Assembly: GCA_016748015.1 (NCBI GenBank) | Contig: JAAOMT010000502.1 | Coordinates: 624,519-688,518, forward strand | Reading direction: 5' to 3' | From: Geosiphon pyriformis | Taxonomy: Eukaryota; Glomeromycota; Glomeromycetes; Archaeosporales; Geosiphonaceae | DNA: 64,000 bases | Shown here: piece after piece, positions 34,701-46,624 of the stretch | How positions within the stretch are numbered: position 1 is the stretch's first letter | How the letters are laid out: each line of letters opens with the position of its first letter | The notes under the pieces: generated by a model | Told to the model about the DNA's origin: nothing | What the model saw: the letters and a program-made list of their open reading frames with translations, nothing else | Databases searched by the model: none | Made by a program: the position numbers and the translations under genes

Positions 34701-36435
34701 GAACACCCTCCCATTCATATGGTTTGGGAATCATTGAAACCCAAGCTTCTCTTCAGGGGCCAGGAACAGATTCCTCAGATAAGCAAGAATTCAAAAGCAC
34801 TAAGAGCATATTAAGAACCAAAATATCCCAATGTTTCCAAAACTCATTTGAGATACCTGAAAGGCCAGCAGCTTTGCCATTCAGCAGGTTAAAAACAACC
34901 CCAAACAGTTCATCAGAGTCGATCAAACCCATCACACCAGAAAAAGCTTTGTCAAAAACATAACCTAAAGAATGATACTGGCGAGACCACTCATCATTAA
35001 CATCAAGCACCACCTTTTACTTTCTAGTCCAACCTTCCATAATCTCATCCACCTTGGACTTCACTGGAGCAGGATCCAACACCAGCTCATCTCCCACCAC
35101 CAAATAGTCCAAAACCACCTTGTGAAAGAGTTGCTCCAAAACACTACGTACAGTATGATCTTTGTTCAACTCAAAACTCTCTATTCTTTTGTCAATTGCT
35201 GACTTGATCTGAGATTTTTTGGCATGGTTTGATTCTAACAACTTAGATAAACGGTAGAATTTCCTGATCTTGGCCAAAGCTAAACGAATGGTATCAAAAT
35301 GAGAACCTAAAAGAAACAGAAAATTCACAACAGAAGCATTAGCAAGATTAATTTTTTTCCATGTATCAAGCAGAGAAACAAACTTCTCATGAGAGACCAG
35401 ACAAGAAGCTTTCACAATCTTTGACACCAAAAGTTCTAATTTGTGAAATCTGGATGATACTTTATTATAGACACTATCGAAACCCTTAAATCACTTTTTT
35501 TTGAAAACATTCTCAGCTGACAAACATACCACTTGGCGAAGGTGATTTCATATTGTGTCCAGGTCCAAACACATTTTGGCAGCATAAAATTCATCATAGA
35601 ACATGGCAGCATTCACCAACATATCATCTTTAAACTTGATCTATTCAGCATCACCAGCATCCACAAAATTGTACTTCCAATGATCCTTATTCGCTTGTTT
35701 GCACAATAAGTTCAACTGCACATCCAGCAAACCACCAAGACCCACGGAAACAGAAACAGCTTTATGATCAGTATCAAAATATTTTTCAACACCAGACACA
35801 TTACAATCCAGAATTGCATTAACTAGACTCGATGACACAAACACATAATCAATAATTTTAGCCACTCCACGAGAATTGGCCCATGTAGCTTCCTTTCCAG
35901 ACAAGCTGCCACTTAAAGAGTTGACCAAACCCAAATCAAAACATTTTCTGAAGCTGGCACTCTTGTGAGAACCATCTTCATTGAAATTACCACCCAAGAT
36001 GATGAAGAAAAATTCATTTACTGTCCTCGCAATCAAAGAATTGATATCATCCACTTAAGAGAAATGTATTGCCAAAGATAATCCAGCATACAGCCCCAAA
36101 ACTAACACAGACAGTTTATTTTTGAAGAGAAGCTTGATAGAAAAAAACCGGCCAGGAATGTCTGAAACCTTACACACATGCCGAGCCAAGAAATTGTTCA
36201 TAATGATTGCAATCCCAAAATCCATGTGACCAGAATTCAAACCAGAAGTAAAAACCCGAATGCCAACAAACTTGTTCATGATCCAAGGGTGAATCCCATC
36301 TTTCAACTTAGTCTCAGTAACAATTGAAATAATATTGTTCCTTTCTTTATGTCAACGAATAATATCTTTCTGTTTTGCAGAATTGTTTATTCCCTTAATA
36401 TTGCATGTGACAATTTTCCAGATATAACTGGTCAT
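31747..36435 (-). pseudogene. LINE C ORF2: endonuclease, RT, RNase H, Cys-rich C-terminus
   Basis: A single 1,563-codon frame. Domains in order: AP endonuclease (VTCNIKGIN, VTETKLKDG, ILGGNFNEDG, IIDYVFVSSS, DTDHKAVSV); RT at about 35000-33780 (TRPITLIKMARKILSKIL, FAVGSVVEDALEKTRELW, catalytic FVDN at 34120-34131); RNase H at 33060-32760 (SVYTDGSL, AELQAIALALE, LFSDSQSVLD); a CLYCSNVEVSDYVFSC zinc-like motif near 32280. Thirteen internal stops: TGA at 36354, 35550, 35493, 34755, 32763; TAA at 36055, 35017; TAG at 35641, 34273, 33778, 33298, 33220, 32467. All five TGAs lie where a sister copy or the family has Trp. Confidence 0.92.
36432..36435 (-). promoter_or_regulatory. ATGA ORF1/ORF2 overlap in LINE C
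   Basis: The ORF2 start codon overlaps the ORF1 stop codon as ATGA. LINE A has the same arrangement at 25989-25992. This is the typical layout for termination-reinitiation coupling in LINEs. Confidence 0.75.
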
Positions 36436-38357
36436 TGAGATGAGAAGAGGACCAGAAGACCTGAACCAGCACACATCTGCTCTAACTTCACCAAAATCAA
36501 GCCAATGGAGGCATTGAGGGCAATCAACTTCGACTCTAAAATGCCAATTTTAGAAGTCAGCACCTTGAAACTGCTCAGACCCAATTGAAAATTGTCATTG
36601 CCAGAAGAGAAAGAAATAGGCTGAATCAAAGGAACATCTAACACCATGTTGGAACCCAAGTCAGAGTCAGTTACCATAAGAGAACCAGAGATGGATGGAT
36701 GGGAAGTACTCACAAAAGGAATCACACTAGAAGGAGGAGCTAAAAGCACCAAACTGAGATTGTCAAGATGAAGAAGAATGTTCAAAATTTGATCAGATAA
36801 GAGCTTTACAGAGCATTCTAGACATGCCAAATGTGTACCCAAGGGGGAATCAACCACAGAAAGAGGGGGAGGAGTACTGCCAGAACTTAAAGCACCAAAG
36901 GGCAGAAAACCAGAACCAGAGCCATCACAAGAACTATGAGAGACTGAAGCAACTGAGGCCACTTGGGCCCAGGATTTGCCTCCAAAAGCAACAGGACGGG
37001 AGATCGGAATCTTTTTTTTAGCATATAATTTGGTTAACTGGAGACAAGTATTCAAGTTAGCAGACTTTTTAAACAACTTAGATGACTGAGAAGCTAACGC
37101 AACCTCAGCATCACATTCCAAGGCAAAATGACCAAATTTCCCACACCATTTACAGCGAACTAAATCCAACCTAGTCCATGAGAGTTTCACACTACCAAAA
37201 ATTGACTCTGTGCGAAAAGCTGATTCTATAGCTTTATCAGATTCAAAACAGACTACAGCACAGCGAGTTCTATTGCCAGTCTCCAATGAATGATTGATGA
37301 CACAAGTTTTCCCACCGGCCCCTTTCAAAAGAGTTCCAAGATCATGAGCTGTCATTCCCACTGGCAATGTAAACAGAAGTGTCCTAAATTGATTCTTAAA
37401 AGCCCATGTCTCACAATCTCCCACAGCCTTGGCCACATGCACAGAATCCTTCCCAATTAGGAATAACCATTTTGATGCTAACAGATCAGCCTGGCTAGAT
37501 TCGGCAAACTCCACCACAGCCTTCTGCCACAGCCCAATTAACTGAACTTTAATAGACACAATCTGACCATACTCAGATACTGTGGTAATGATCATCTCTT
37601 TAGGCATGTCCATGGGAATCTTTTTTATTACCACAGCCTGATCTGAACGCACTCCTTGTCTCTTGAGATCAGTGTTTACGATGATCCTATTTTCTCCAGC
37701 CAATGATGCAGCTTTTTTCATGCTTTTTTCTGATGTGAACGTAGATCTGATGATCTCTTCAAATTTTGAGGGGATAGTGGCCCTCCCAAAACCATTGATT
37801 TTTGAGAAAATTTTTCTTATGAGCTGAGTCTTCGCCATCACCGATTTGCCTTCCACATTTGATATATTAATATCCAAAGCAAATGATTTCTTAACGGCTA
37901 TTTCAACTTGAGTCTTAATAATTTTAGGGTCTAATCAAATTCTGTCCAGAGAGATACCAAGAAGAAAAGGGAGGGGACCACCATCATCATTGTCCATGTT
38001 ATAATCCAAGAAACCAAGAGGGAAACTGCAGTCCAAATTATTCTTAACCCTCTTTGCCTTAAGAGTCGTTGCAGCTGAGCCAAGAAGAGAACCACCACCA
38101 CCACTAGCCAATATGTCACCAACAACACTATCACCAGAATCACTTTCCATTTTCGAGTATTGACTTTCTTTAGAATGAGGTTTGGCCAAAGCAGCTTTTT
38201 TCTTATCACCAGACTAATTCATATGACAAAGGGAAACCCTTTTCTTTTGAGAGGAAGAGCCACCAGTAGAACCAAAAAAAGCACCAACAGGAGCTTTTTT
38301 ATCCAACATACTACCACTGGGAGCAGCTTCCAGATCCACAATAAATGGATTATTCAT
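36432..38357 (-). pseudogene. LINE C ORF1: RRM-like and CCHC RNA-binding protein
   Basis: ATG at 38357 begins MNNPFIVDLEAAPSG. The 642-codon frame ends in TGA at 36432. Two internal stops: TAG at 38214 (before SGDKKKAAL) and TGA at 37935 (DRIxLDPKIIK; Trp expected). The last 481 codons are open. An RRM-like part (AVVIKKIPMDMPKEMI ... KVQLIGLWQKAVVEFAES) is followed by a second fold (RTLLFTLPVGMTAHDLG). The CCHC knuckle CKWCGKFGHFALEC is at 37113-37154, then comes a Ser/Pro-rich tail. It would coat LINE RNA. Confidence 0.9.
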
Positions 38358-38490
38358 AAGAGAAATAGTGAAATATAGCAAGTAGAAAAAACAAAAAACA
38401 AAGAAACTACTTTCAAAAACGTGCTCTTTGGAGAATTTGGGATGTAGGAGAGAAAGAAGTTTTTGGTTTGTTTTAACAGTATTTTTATAT

Positions 38491-38739
38491 ATATTATTGG
38501 TTAAAATTATTAACATTTAATAAAAAATGCTTAAATTTATAATTTCAGAATTATAATAATACTTAAAACTAAGTTTTTTATTTTTTTTAAATTTATTATA
38601 TTATTACTATTATTAATAGTTTCAAAATTAAAAAAATTTAGAACAAAATATTTTTTTTGTATAACTTAAACTAATTTTAATAATAAAAATTGAAAAGAAA
38701 AAGATAAAAATATATAAAAATAAAAATAATATAAAATAT
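38491..38739. other. A/T-rich spacer
   Basis: About 250 bp of A/T-rich sequence between LINE C and element 2; no gene is seen. Confidence 0.6.
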
Positions 38740-39451
38740 TATTATGAATTGGAATAACAAATTAATAGATAGCAAAGAAGAACAAAATTATAAGGTAATA
38801 AAAATAATTAAAGAGAGAATTACAATAAGGAAGTGAATTAAATGAATAAAGATTCAATATATGTAATCAGTCTTATAAAAATCACAGTTGCAAATTTTTT
38901 TTGCAAATTTGAAGATAGAAGAATAATTTATAATTGTCAACAAGATAACATTACTGCTATTATTCTATGTTTCAACTCAGTGATTCTTAGAATTAATAAC
39001 AAGTATTATTGTGCTTTTCAATTATTTCTTTATTTAATAAATCATAAGAGCAAGCAATCATTTCTTAGACTAATTCTAACAATACAAATCAAAAATAAAA
39101 AAAATAAGATATGTGAATGCCAATAAATAATTTTTTATTCCAAAATATTTAAATACTTAAAGATAGAAAAAAGAAAATAAGTGATATGAGAAGAAGTAAT
39201 TGATAATGGGTTTTATTTTGTTACTTTGATCATGTTTTTTTATAGCTAAGAAACTCATCACTTATATAACTATTGAAAGTGATTAATGACCAAGTCAACA
39301 ACTAGGTCAATAATCAGATTATTGATCAGGTTAATGATTAGATTATTGATCAGATCAATAATTACTATCTAAAAATAGAGTGGCTAATTATATAACATCA
39401 ATAACTAATACATGTGATAGCTAATAAAAAGTATGGGTTTTAATCATAATA
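38740..39451 (-). repeat. 3' LTR, family A element 2
   Basis: On the minus strand it starts TATTATGATTAAAACCC and ends CCAATTCATAATA. Its 12-bp array (about 39279-39365) has about seven units. An apparent plus-strand frame inside it (38842-39126) is LTR antisense sequence. Confidence 0.88.
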
Positions 39452-40077
39452 TTATTCTTTCCAAAGAGATTGAGTTCTGGTGAAATCAAGCTATTTATGA
39501 AATAATCTATTTAAAAAGTTTTGTCTAATTTAAAATTAATTAGTTTATTAAAGTTTTTTGTAGATAAAGTATATAATATCTGAAACAAAATGAGTTTTGT
39601 ATTCAAGAGACTAAATCTTTATATAAGAGTTTTGACTCTTTTAACAATAGTTAAAACTCTTAAGATATTTAATCATATAATACCCAAAATTTTTATCTGT
39701 ATCTTTTAAGTTGTTTTCTTCATAAGTTTTATATCTTTTATGATTTTACCAAAGTGACCATAGAGTTCTAATTGTCTTTTATATAATAAGTTTTTGTCTA
39801 TAAACAAGATTTCTTAGATTGTTTTTTCAATTGTGCTAGAAGATACAAATATTTTTGCTGTTATACTTTTTAGCAGATATTTATTCATTTTGCTATCAAT
39901 TTTTTCTCTTTTGGTAATGGTTTTCTTTGGTTTAATAACAGTATGTGTTCTATTGTTATCAGTTATAGTGATCTGTTTTCCAATAATCAAAGTAACATTT
40001 AGATGATTTTTGATCCAATACTTATAGAAAGTATAGAAAATGTTTTAAATATTTTGATTCAAAAAATAATTGTTTAT
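39452..40077 (-). pseudogene. Post-integrase ORF3 (element 2)
   Basis: Colinear with 8060-8685 of element 1 (NNRTHTVIKPKK, KYLLKSITAKIF, EILFIDKNLLYKRQLELY, ISPELNLFGKN). The start is ATA where element 1 has ATG. It shares the TAA before EILFIDKNL with element 1 and has further stops at TGG- and CAA-type positions. Function unknown. Confidence 0.6.
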
Positions 40078-40249
40078 GTTGATTAAAAATACCTCTGTTT
40101 TGGAAATAATGTATTTATTTATACCTAATTTTTGCTAATTATTTGGGTCAGTATTATTACAACAGACAACTAATCAGATTATTTATAATATTTTTTGAAT
40201 TATGTACCATAAACAGAATAATCATTAAAAATTGTTTCATATTAATCTT

Positions 40250-41345
40250 GTAGAATATAAAAACTATTGTTTAAAACTTTGTTGACTAAAAAGAGTTCTT
40301 TCTATTGGCTAGAGAATTTATTATTATAGACATTGTTTTTGTTTGAATAGTATTCCAATACTAAATTACCAACATTTAAAAAAAGTGTTTTATAAGTTTT
40401 CTTTTTTTTAAGCTTTTCTTGGAACTGTTTTATCTTTTTAAAGACAATTATTTGTGCTTTTACCAATAAGTTAAGAATAATACCAAGTCTTTTTTGTAAA
40501 ATGTCTTTATAATTCTTTATTGTGATTTCTTCAAAAGATATTGTTTCAATGTTAATTTCTATTGGTAGTGTTGTCATGCATCCATAGAGTAGATAAAAAT
40601 AATTATAACTTGTTATGTTATAATTCACAATTGTATAAGCAAACAAAGCTGAAAGCAGTACTTTGTTCCATAAGTTTGTTTTTTCACTGGTTTTGGTTAA
40701 GGTTTTACATAATGTTTTATTAAAACATTTTACTAGGCCATTTGTTTGAAGATGATAAGGGGAGGAAAGTTTATAATGTATTTCTATTTTTCTACAAAGT
40801 ACTTTAACTAATGTACTAAGAAAAGCTTTTTTTCTATCAGATAAAAGTTTTTTGAGGCAGCCATAATAGCAGATAATATTTTTATAAATGAAATTGGCTA
40901 TTAAAACTGCTGTTTGATTTAAAGTGGCTTTTGTTTCTATCCACTTTGTAAGATAGTCAATAGCTGTGATAATATATATATTATCATCAAGAGTTATTGT
41001 TAGAGATTTAATAACATCTATGTCAATTCTGTTAAATAGTTGATTAATAAAGATTAGATGAATATTTTCTTTTCAATTGGATTTGCTTTTTCTTTGGCAG
41101 ATGTTATAGGTTTTGATGTATTCAGCAATGTCTTTTTCTAAGATAGATTAATAATAGTGAGCTAAAGTTTTCTGAATTGTTTTTGTTTTTTCAAAGTGTT
41201 TAGCTAATAGATTAGTGTATATATTATAAATCACAATTTCTCTTTCTTTAAATTTAATAACTTTCTGGAAGCAGTTAGGATCTTTTTTATTTCTTTTGTA
41301 AAATTGGTTTTGGTAAATTAAATAAAAATTTGGTTGTTTGTGCAA
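40250..41345 (-). pseudogene. Integrase (element 2)
   Basis: The HHCC region is at 41080-41345 (LLAKHFEKTKTIQKTLAHYY, then TYNICQ with the first Cys changed to Tyr). The C-terminal part is at 40302-40646 (FAYTIVNYNITSYNYFYLLY; NVYNNKFSSQ). TGG is kept at NLWNKVLLSALF, where element 1 has TGA. The DDE core between is stop-ridden. Confidence 0.82.
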
Positions 41346-42650
41346 ATATTCTCTTTGCTGTTAAGCATAATTTAGTGAATATTGTCTTTTATCCAAAAAT
41401 TTTATTAAGACAGAATAGTTGTTCAAGTCTATTATTATGTTTGTTTGTGAAGAAGTTACTAATAATTAAGTTGGTTTGGTTAAAAAATTGCACTATTATT
41501 AGATAGTAAGTCTGGAAAGAACATTAGTGTTTTGATGATTTGCTCTTTGGCAATATTGAATGTTATAATTTAATTCATCCAGATGGAGTATTCAGCAAGT
41601 TATTTTTTTGTGTTTTAGCTTTTTTTGTTGTGTAACTAAACCAAGGCTTGATAATCTGTTACTACTAAAAATTTTACACCAAAAAAATATTAATTTTAAT
41701 AACTAGTAGCTTAAACTACTGCTAAGCATTCTTGTTTAATATGTTTTCTGCTATCTTCATCTTTTTGTAAGAAGATAGTGCTAAGTTTATAGCTAAATAC
41801 ATCAGTGTACAAAATAAAAGGTTGGTTCAGATTAAGTTGTTTAAGAATTGGTTTAGTAACAAGTTTTTCTTTTAAAGTTTCAAAAGCTTTTTGTTAATGA
41901 GTGCTTCAATAATAATTGACATTTTTTCTGAGTAGCTGATTGAAAAGAAAAGTGATTTTAGAGAAATTTTTAATAAATTTGCAGTAGTAAAAAGCCAGAC
42001 CAAGGAAAGAACATAGTTTAGAAATATTTATTAGTTGTCTAATGTTTTGGACTTTTTTAACTTTAGTTGCATCAGAAAAAATTCCATCTTTTATAATAAA
42101 ATAACCAAGAAACTGGGTGAATTGTTATTCAAAAAAAGATTTGATTGGGTTTATCTTAAGACCAGCCTTTCTAAGGAAGTCAAAAACTTTTTGCAAGTGT
42201 TCAAGATATTTATTCCAGATTTTTGAGTATATTATTATATCGTCCAAATAGACCAGAACAAAGTTTTCTTTTACTGATTCAAATACTTTGTTTATTAGAC
42301 ATTGAAAAGTAGGAGGGGCATTGGTAAGACCAAAAAACATGACTGTAAATTCATAGGTATTATACTTGGTAATAAAAGCAGTTTTTTTTCTGCTTTTTGG
42401 ATCTATTTTTACTTGCCAGAATTTAATAATTAAGTTAATAGCTGAGAAAAAAACAGCACTATTGAATCTGTTTAGTATTGCATCAATTTTGGAGAGTGAG
42501 TACATGTTTCTTATAGTAATGGTATTTAATTAGTGATAATCAACACAAAAGCATAGAGTTCCATTTTTTTTAGATATTATTACAACTGGGAAAGTCTATT
42601 CACTTTTGGTTTTTTGTATGAATCTAAGATTTTTTATTTAGTTTATCTTT
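41346..42650 (-). pseudogene. RT and RNase H (element 2)
   Basis: The RT open part at 42125-42505 has AINLIIKFWQVKIDPKSR (element 1: TIDLTAGFWQVEM), FTVMFFGLTNAPPTFQ and an intact YLDD (VLVYLDDIIIYSK). RNase H follows at 41560-41870. TGA codons at NYYxSTH and before ILHLDELNYNI coincide with TGA codons in element 1, both at conserved Trp positions. Confidence 0.85.
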
Positions 42651-43297
42651 CTCTTAATAAATTCATCATTGTATTAATTGAATTGATAAAATTTCAAATA
42701 GATAGAGCAAGTTTCTTTGGTAGTAATAATGTGTTGTATCACATAAGTTTGTCCAGAAGTATCAGTTTTTTTTAAGATAATTGGGTTATTTCTAGTCAAC
42801 AAATTTTCAATGTCTACTTTTTTTCTTCAAAAGAGAGTTTTTTTTGTTCTATTACAAATGATTGGATCTTAGGTGGTTTATTTTCAAAGAACTTCTGATT
42901 TTTTCTTTGGGTATTAGACTAATTGGCTCATAATTTTTGTAATAAATTAGATAAAACTTGTATTTATTACTAGAAAAATACAAAAGTTTATTGCACTAGT
43001 ATTTGACACAAGAACCATACTACTAATAACTGTATTTGACTTTTTTGCTAGGTTTTTTGTTAAAAGTTCTTCTGAATATGTCATAGTAGGACTAAAAATT
43101 GGCTTGTCATTTACAATAATTCTTTTTCTGTTAGTTTTGATATTATTTAGCAGCTTGTTATTGCTGGTAAAGATGATATAAGTAAGTTCAACAGTTTTTT
43201 TTTGTTCTTTTTGATTTTCTTCTTTATTACTCTCTTTATTATCTGATTCATCTAATTGCTCATCTTTTTAATTTTGCTTAGATACTGGGAGAGTTGT

Positions 43298-43660
43298 TCA
43301 ATAGCAACACTTAACCATAATGAGTTTCTTACTACATCTGATGGTTAGTTTACAAAGTTTATAATCAAGCCAAACTTTTGTCTTTTTGAGCCATTTATTG
43401 CCAACAATTATGATGTACTTTTTGGCTTCAGATACTTTCATATTAGTTTTAATGCTAATGCTATTAATGTAAACAGAAACAGCTTTGGCTATGTTCAAGC
43501 CTTTTTTTTTGTTACTATGTATATTGGTTATAGGCTAAATAGAAAGTTCATCAATCTTTTTTCTAATGGCTTTCAAAAAATGTTTGGCAATAACACTTAC
43601 ATATAATTTACTGTTTAAGATCAAGTCAATAAAATAACCAGCCACTTAAGCTTTGCAAAT
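43298..43660 (-). pseudogene. Protease (element 2)
   Basis: GYFIDLILNSKLYVSVIAK shows Asn for the catalytic Asp and Lys for Gly. The C-terminal part (NIAKAVSVYINSISIKTN ... GNKWLKKTKVWLDY) matches element 1. Confidence 0.72.
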
Positions 43661-45620
43661 AAGAGGAGTAAAATTACTGTTGTCAACAAGTTTAACTTAA
43701 CAAGAGTGCTTGTTGATTTTTGGTGTTTTTTTTTTGAAATCAGAAATTTACAAAGGGTTTTTCTAAATTGTGGATGGGTCATTAATTGGTCAAAAGTAAT
43801 ATAAGCTGGAGTTTTCATGAGATTTTTGACAATAAAATAAGAACCAGATTTTTGTACTATTTCTGGAAATTCTAACTTTAGAGAATTCTTAAAAACTTTA
43901 GTCTTTAGTAGTTTATTGTTATTAGCAGTTAATGTAAATGCTTTGTTTGGGTCTAGAATGAAATTAATTTTGGCTTTTTTTTTTTTTGTTAATTCAAAGA
44001 TGTTAATTGCTAGTTTATCCATGTTATGATTCTTATCAATTAGATTAAAAATATAAAAAAAGTTTTCTTTTGGTTGGCTTGTATTCTTACTTTTTGAAGA
44101 TATATCTACCAGTTTAAAGGCTAATAAACAATAGCTTTAACTAAGAGATTCTTTCCAAAAAAATTGATATTGGCATAATTAAGTCTTTAATTAAGAACAT
44201 AGTTGTTGTTGGTTTTGTTGTTTTGGTTATTATTATTTCTAGAAGTTAAAAAAGGCAGAAGAAGATTGTTTTAATTTCTGGAAAAATGTCTAGTTAATCC
44301 ACAATAATAACATACAGGTGGGCCATGATTTTGTTGTTCTTGATAAAGAAGTTGCTAAGACTGATTAAAACAGAATTTAAATCTGAATCTTTGTAATTGC
44401 TAATTATCTCTAACTGTTTGGGCTAAGAGTTCTAATAACTAGACAAAATTAACTGTGAGTCTATTTATTAACTGTTTATTTGGGTCTTAAGTTTGGGCAG
44501 CAAAAGAAATAATAGCCATTTGGAGAACAGGAACCATAACAGAAGCAAAAGCAAAAGCAAAAACTGGAAATATAAATCCTAAGTGTATTTTTTGATTGTT
44601 TTCTATTTTCTAGACAAGTTTAATAGTCATATCTATTGTGAGATTATTATTTAGAGCCAAAAAGAACCAAAAAACATAAAAAAAATCAGTTCTTAATTTT
44701 TTTGTAAAAAAATAAATCTTTTGTTCTTCTGTTCAATTTCTTTCAAAGTTTATTCATTTAATTAGCTTTCTTATTGTTTTAGTATATTCAATTATTACTT
44801 CTTCTGGATCTTGGATTTTTCTTTCTAATTTCATATACTATTTGAATATTAATATTGGGATTCTGAATTTGTTTTCAAACCAGATAGTAAAAGAGGTGTT
44901 GTCTTTTCTAGCATTTGCTAGGCATTAGCATTGGTTTTTTGTAAGAACCAGATGACAAGAGAGCCTTGGAGGTATTCACCAACAATTTGGAACTTGTATT
45001 TATTGTTATATTGGTTTGCTGTAATAGTTTTTTTAAAGTTATCCAACCATTCAATTGGATCTTGTATATTATCTCTGAATAATAGTAATAAAATGTTGTT
45101 TTTTTATCCTAGAGCAGTTTGTATATCCTAAAGAGCAGCCAGAATGTTTGTTTGTATAGAGTCATTAGTCATTAGTTCAGAAATAGCTGTTTGAGTAAAA
45201 TGTTCTGATTTACTTGAAAAGAGATCAAAAACAGAAGCAGTTTAATAGCTTTCTTCTTTTGTTTCAAAGGGAGTTTTAGCTAACTGGTAAACAGCAATTC
45301 AGATGTGAATTTGGTGTTTTAGGTATTTAAAATTAGAGAGCTGTTGTTTAAAGATTGTGGAATATAAAAGTTAATTGATTATATTGTTTCTTTCTTTAAA
45401 GTTGTCTTCAAAATAAGCTTGGTCAAAGTAATAAGTTGTATAGGCTGTATAGGTTTCAATTAAATGCTTATTTAGGAACCAGTTCTAAAAGTTTTGGAAT
45501 TGTTTACTGAATTGTTCTTTAATAAAGAAGCAAATCAAGCAGGAAGGCAAAGAATTAAGTTTAATAAAATCTAAGTTGTTTTTGTTGTATGCTTTAAAGT
45601 GTTTTTCTAATTATTATAAC
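43661..45620 (-). pseudogene. Gag (element 2)
   Basis: The N-terminal region (EKHFKAYNKNNLDFIKL, YTAYTTYYFDQAYFEDNF) aligns with element 1 Gag. The start codon appears as ATA. The knuckle near 44300 reads CYYCGLTRHFSRN and has lost its last Cys. A C-terminal stretch (43621-44022) matches element 1 upstream of its protease. Stops are frequent. Confidence 0.72.
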
Positions 45621-45692
45621 AGATATAAATAATTACTTATACAATTGAAAACAAAATAGATTTTAACAATATTACAAAAAGCACTATTTTTA

Positions 45693-46379
45693 TGTTATGA
45701 GTTGGAGTAACAAGCTAATAGATAGCAAAAAAAAACAGAATTATAAGGTGATAAAAATAATCAAAGAGAAAATTACAATAATGAAGTAAATTGAATGAAT
45801 AAGAATTCAATATACATGATTAGTCTTATAAAAATCACAATTGCAAATTTTTTTACAAATCTGAAAATAGAGAAATAGTCTGTGATTATTACAAAATAAT
45901 ACTACTACTATTATTTTATGTCTTAACTTGGTAATTTTTAGAATTAATAACAAATATTGTTGTGCTTTTTAATTGTTTCTTTATTCAATAAATTACAAAA
46001 GCAAGTAATTGCTTTTTAAACTAATTTTAACAATACAAATCAAGAAAAAAATAAAATAAAATATATAAATACTAACAAGTAATCTTTTATCCCAAGATGT
46101 TTAAATACTTAAAAGTAGAAAAAAAAAATAAGTGATATGAAAAAAAGTAATTGATAATGGGCTTTATTTTATTACTTTGATCATGTTTTTCTATAGCTAA
46201 AAAACTTATTACTTATATAGCTATTAAAAGTGATCAATGATCAGATCAACAACTAAGTCAATAATCAAGTTATTAATTAGATCAATGATTACTATCTAAA
46301 AATAAGGTGGCTAATTATATGACATTAGTGGCTAATACATGTAATAGCTAATAAAAAGTATGGATTTTTAACCATAACA
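45693..46379 (-). repeat. 5' LTR, family A element 2
   Basis: On the minus strand it starts TGTTATGGTTAAAAATCC (46379) and ends CCAACTCATAACA (45693). Its 12-bp array (about 46229-46293) has about five units. A degraded primer-binding site (TAGTGCTTTTTGTAA) follows at about 45672-45687. Confidence 0.88.
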
Positions 46380-46429
46380 ATACAATAGAATTTAATAAAC
46401 AATTACTTTTTTTTAATTTAATATTGTTT

Positions 46430-46624
46430 TAATTCTTTTTATTACTTATAACTTAATTTTTTACTAGTTAAGAAATTTATTGCTTATATAATTATTAAAA
46501 AAAATTAATAATTAAATTAATAACTAGCTCAATTATTAAGTTAATAATTTTATTTAAAAATTGAATGACTAATTATGTAATATCAAGTAACCAATATTAA
46601 TAAAAACTATAATTTAACCATAAT
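46430..46624 (-). repeat. Degenerate family A LTR remnant
   Basis: Colinear with the U3 part of the family A LTR: TTAAGAAATTTATTGCTTATATAATT, a decayed 12-bp array, then AACTATAATTTAACCATAATA. Only about 195 bp are recognisable. Confidence 0.6.

Larger units (their letters stand above)
31603..38490 (-). mobile_element. LINE C (nearly full-length non-LTR retrotransposon)
   Basis: The 5' end is at about 38490, ORF1 at 38357-36432, ORF2 at 36435-31747, and a 3' untranslated region ends in a (TAAA/TAAAA)-type tail at about 31603-31634. The ORFs overlap as ATGA. Neither ORF shows any net frameshift over about 6.6 kb, but there are 2 and 13 internal stops. The domain set (AP endonuclease, RT, RNase H) and ORF1 with CCHC fit an I/Tad-like LINE. 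Confidence 0.93.
38740..46379 (-). mobile_element. Ty3/gypsy LTR retrotransposon, family A, element 2 (old copy)
   Basis: Minus-strand sister of element 1, with 5' LTR 45693-46379, interior 39452-45692 and 3' LTR 38740-39451. ATAT (38736-38739) and ATAC (46380-46383) are the likely target duplication with one change. Gag, protease, RT, RNase H, integrase and ORF3 are colinear with element 1 but carry more stops and more A/T. Confidence 0.9.

Noticed and set aside
31747-36435. A nonstandard nuclear code with UGA as Trp
   Set aside because: Not supported as the main explanation: TAG and TAA also occur at Trp and Gln positions, sister copies use TGG at the same sites, and the PWWP gene uses only TGG. 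It is kept as a testable alternative in a finding.
37935-38209. Alternative Leu/Val-rich minus-strand frame that could be a membrane protein
   Set aside because: It is a shifted frame over LINE C ORF1; the ORF1 frame here aligns with the rest of ORF1 and has the expected composition.
38842-39126. Plus-strand open frame of 94 codons
   Set aside because: It lies within the 3' LTR of element 2, antisense to it; the equivalent stretch in other LTRs is not open.
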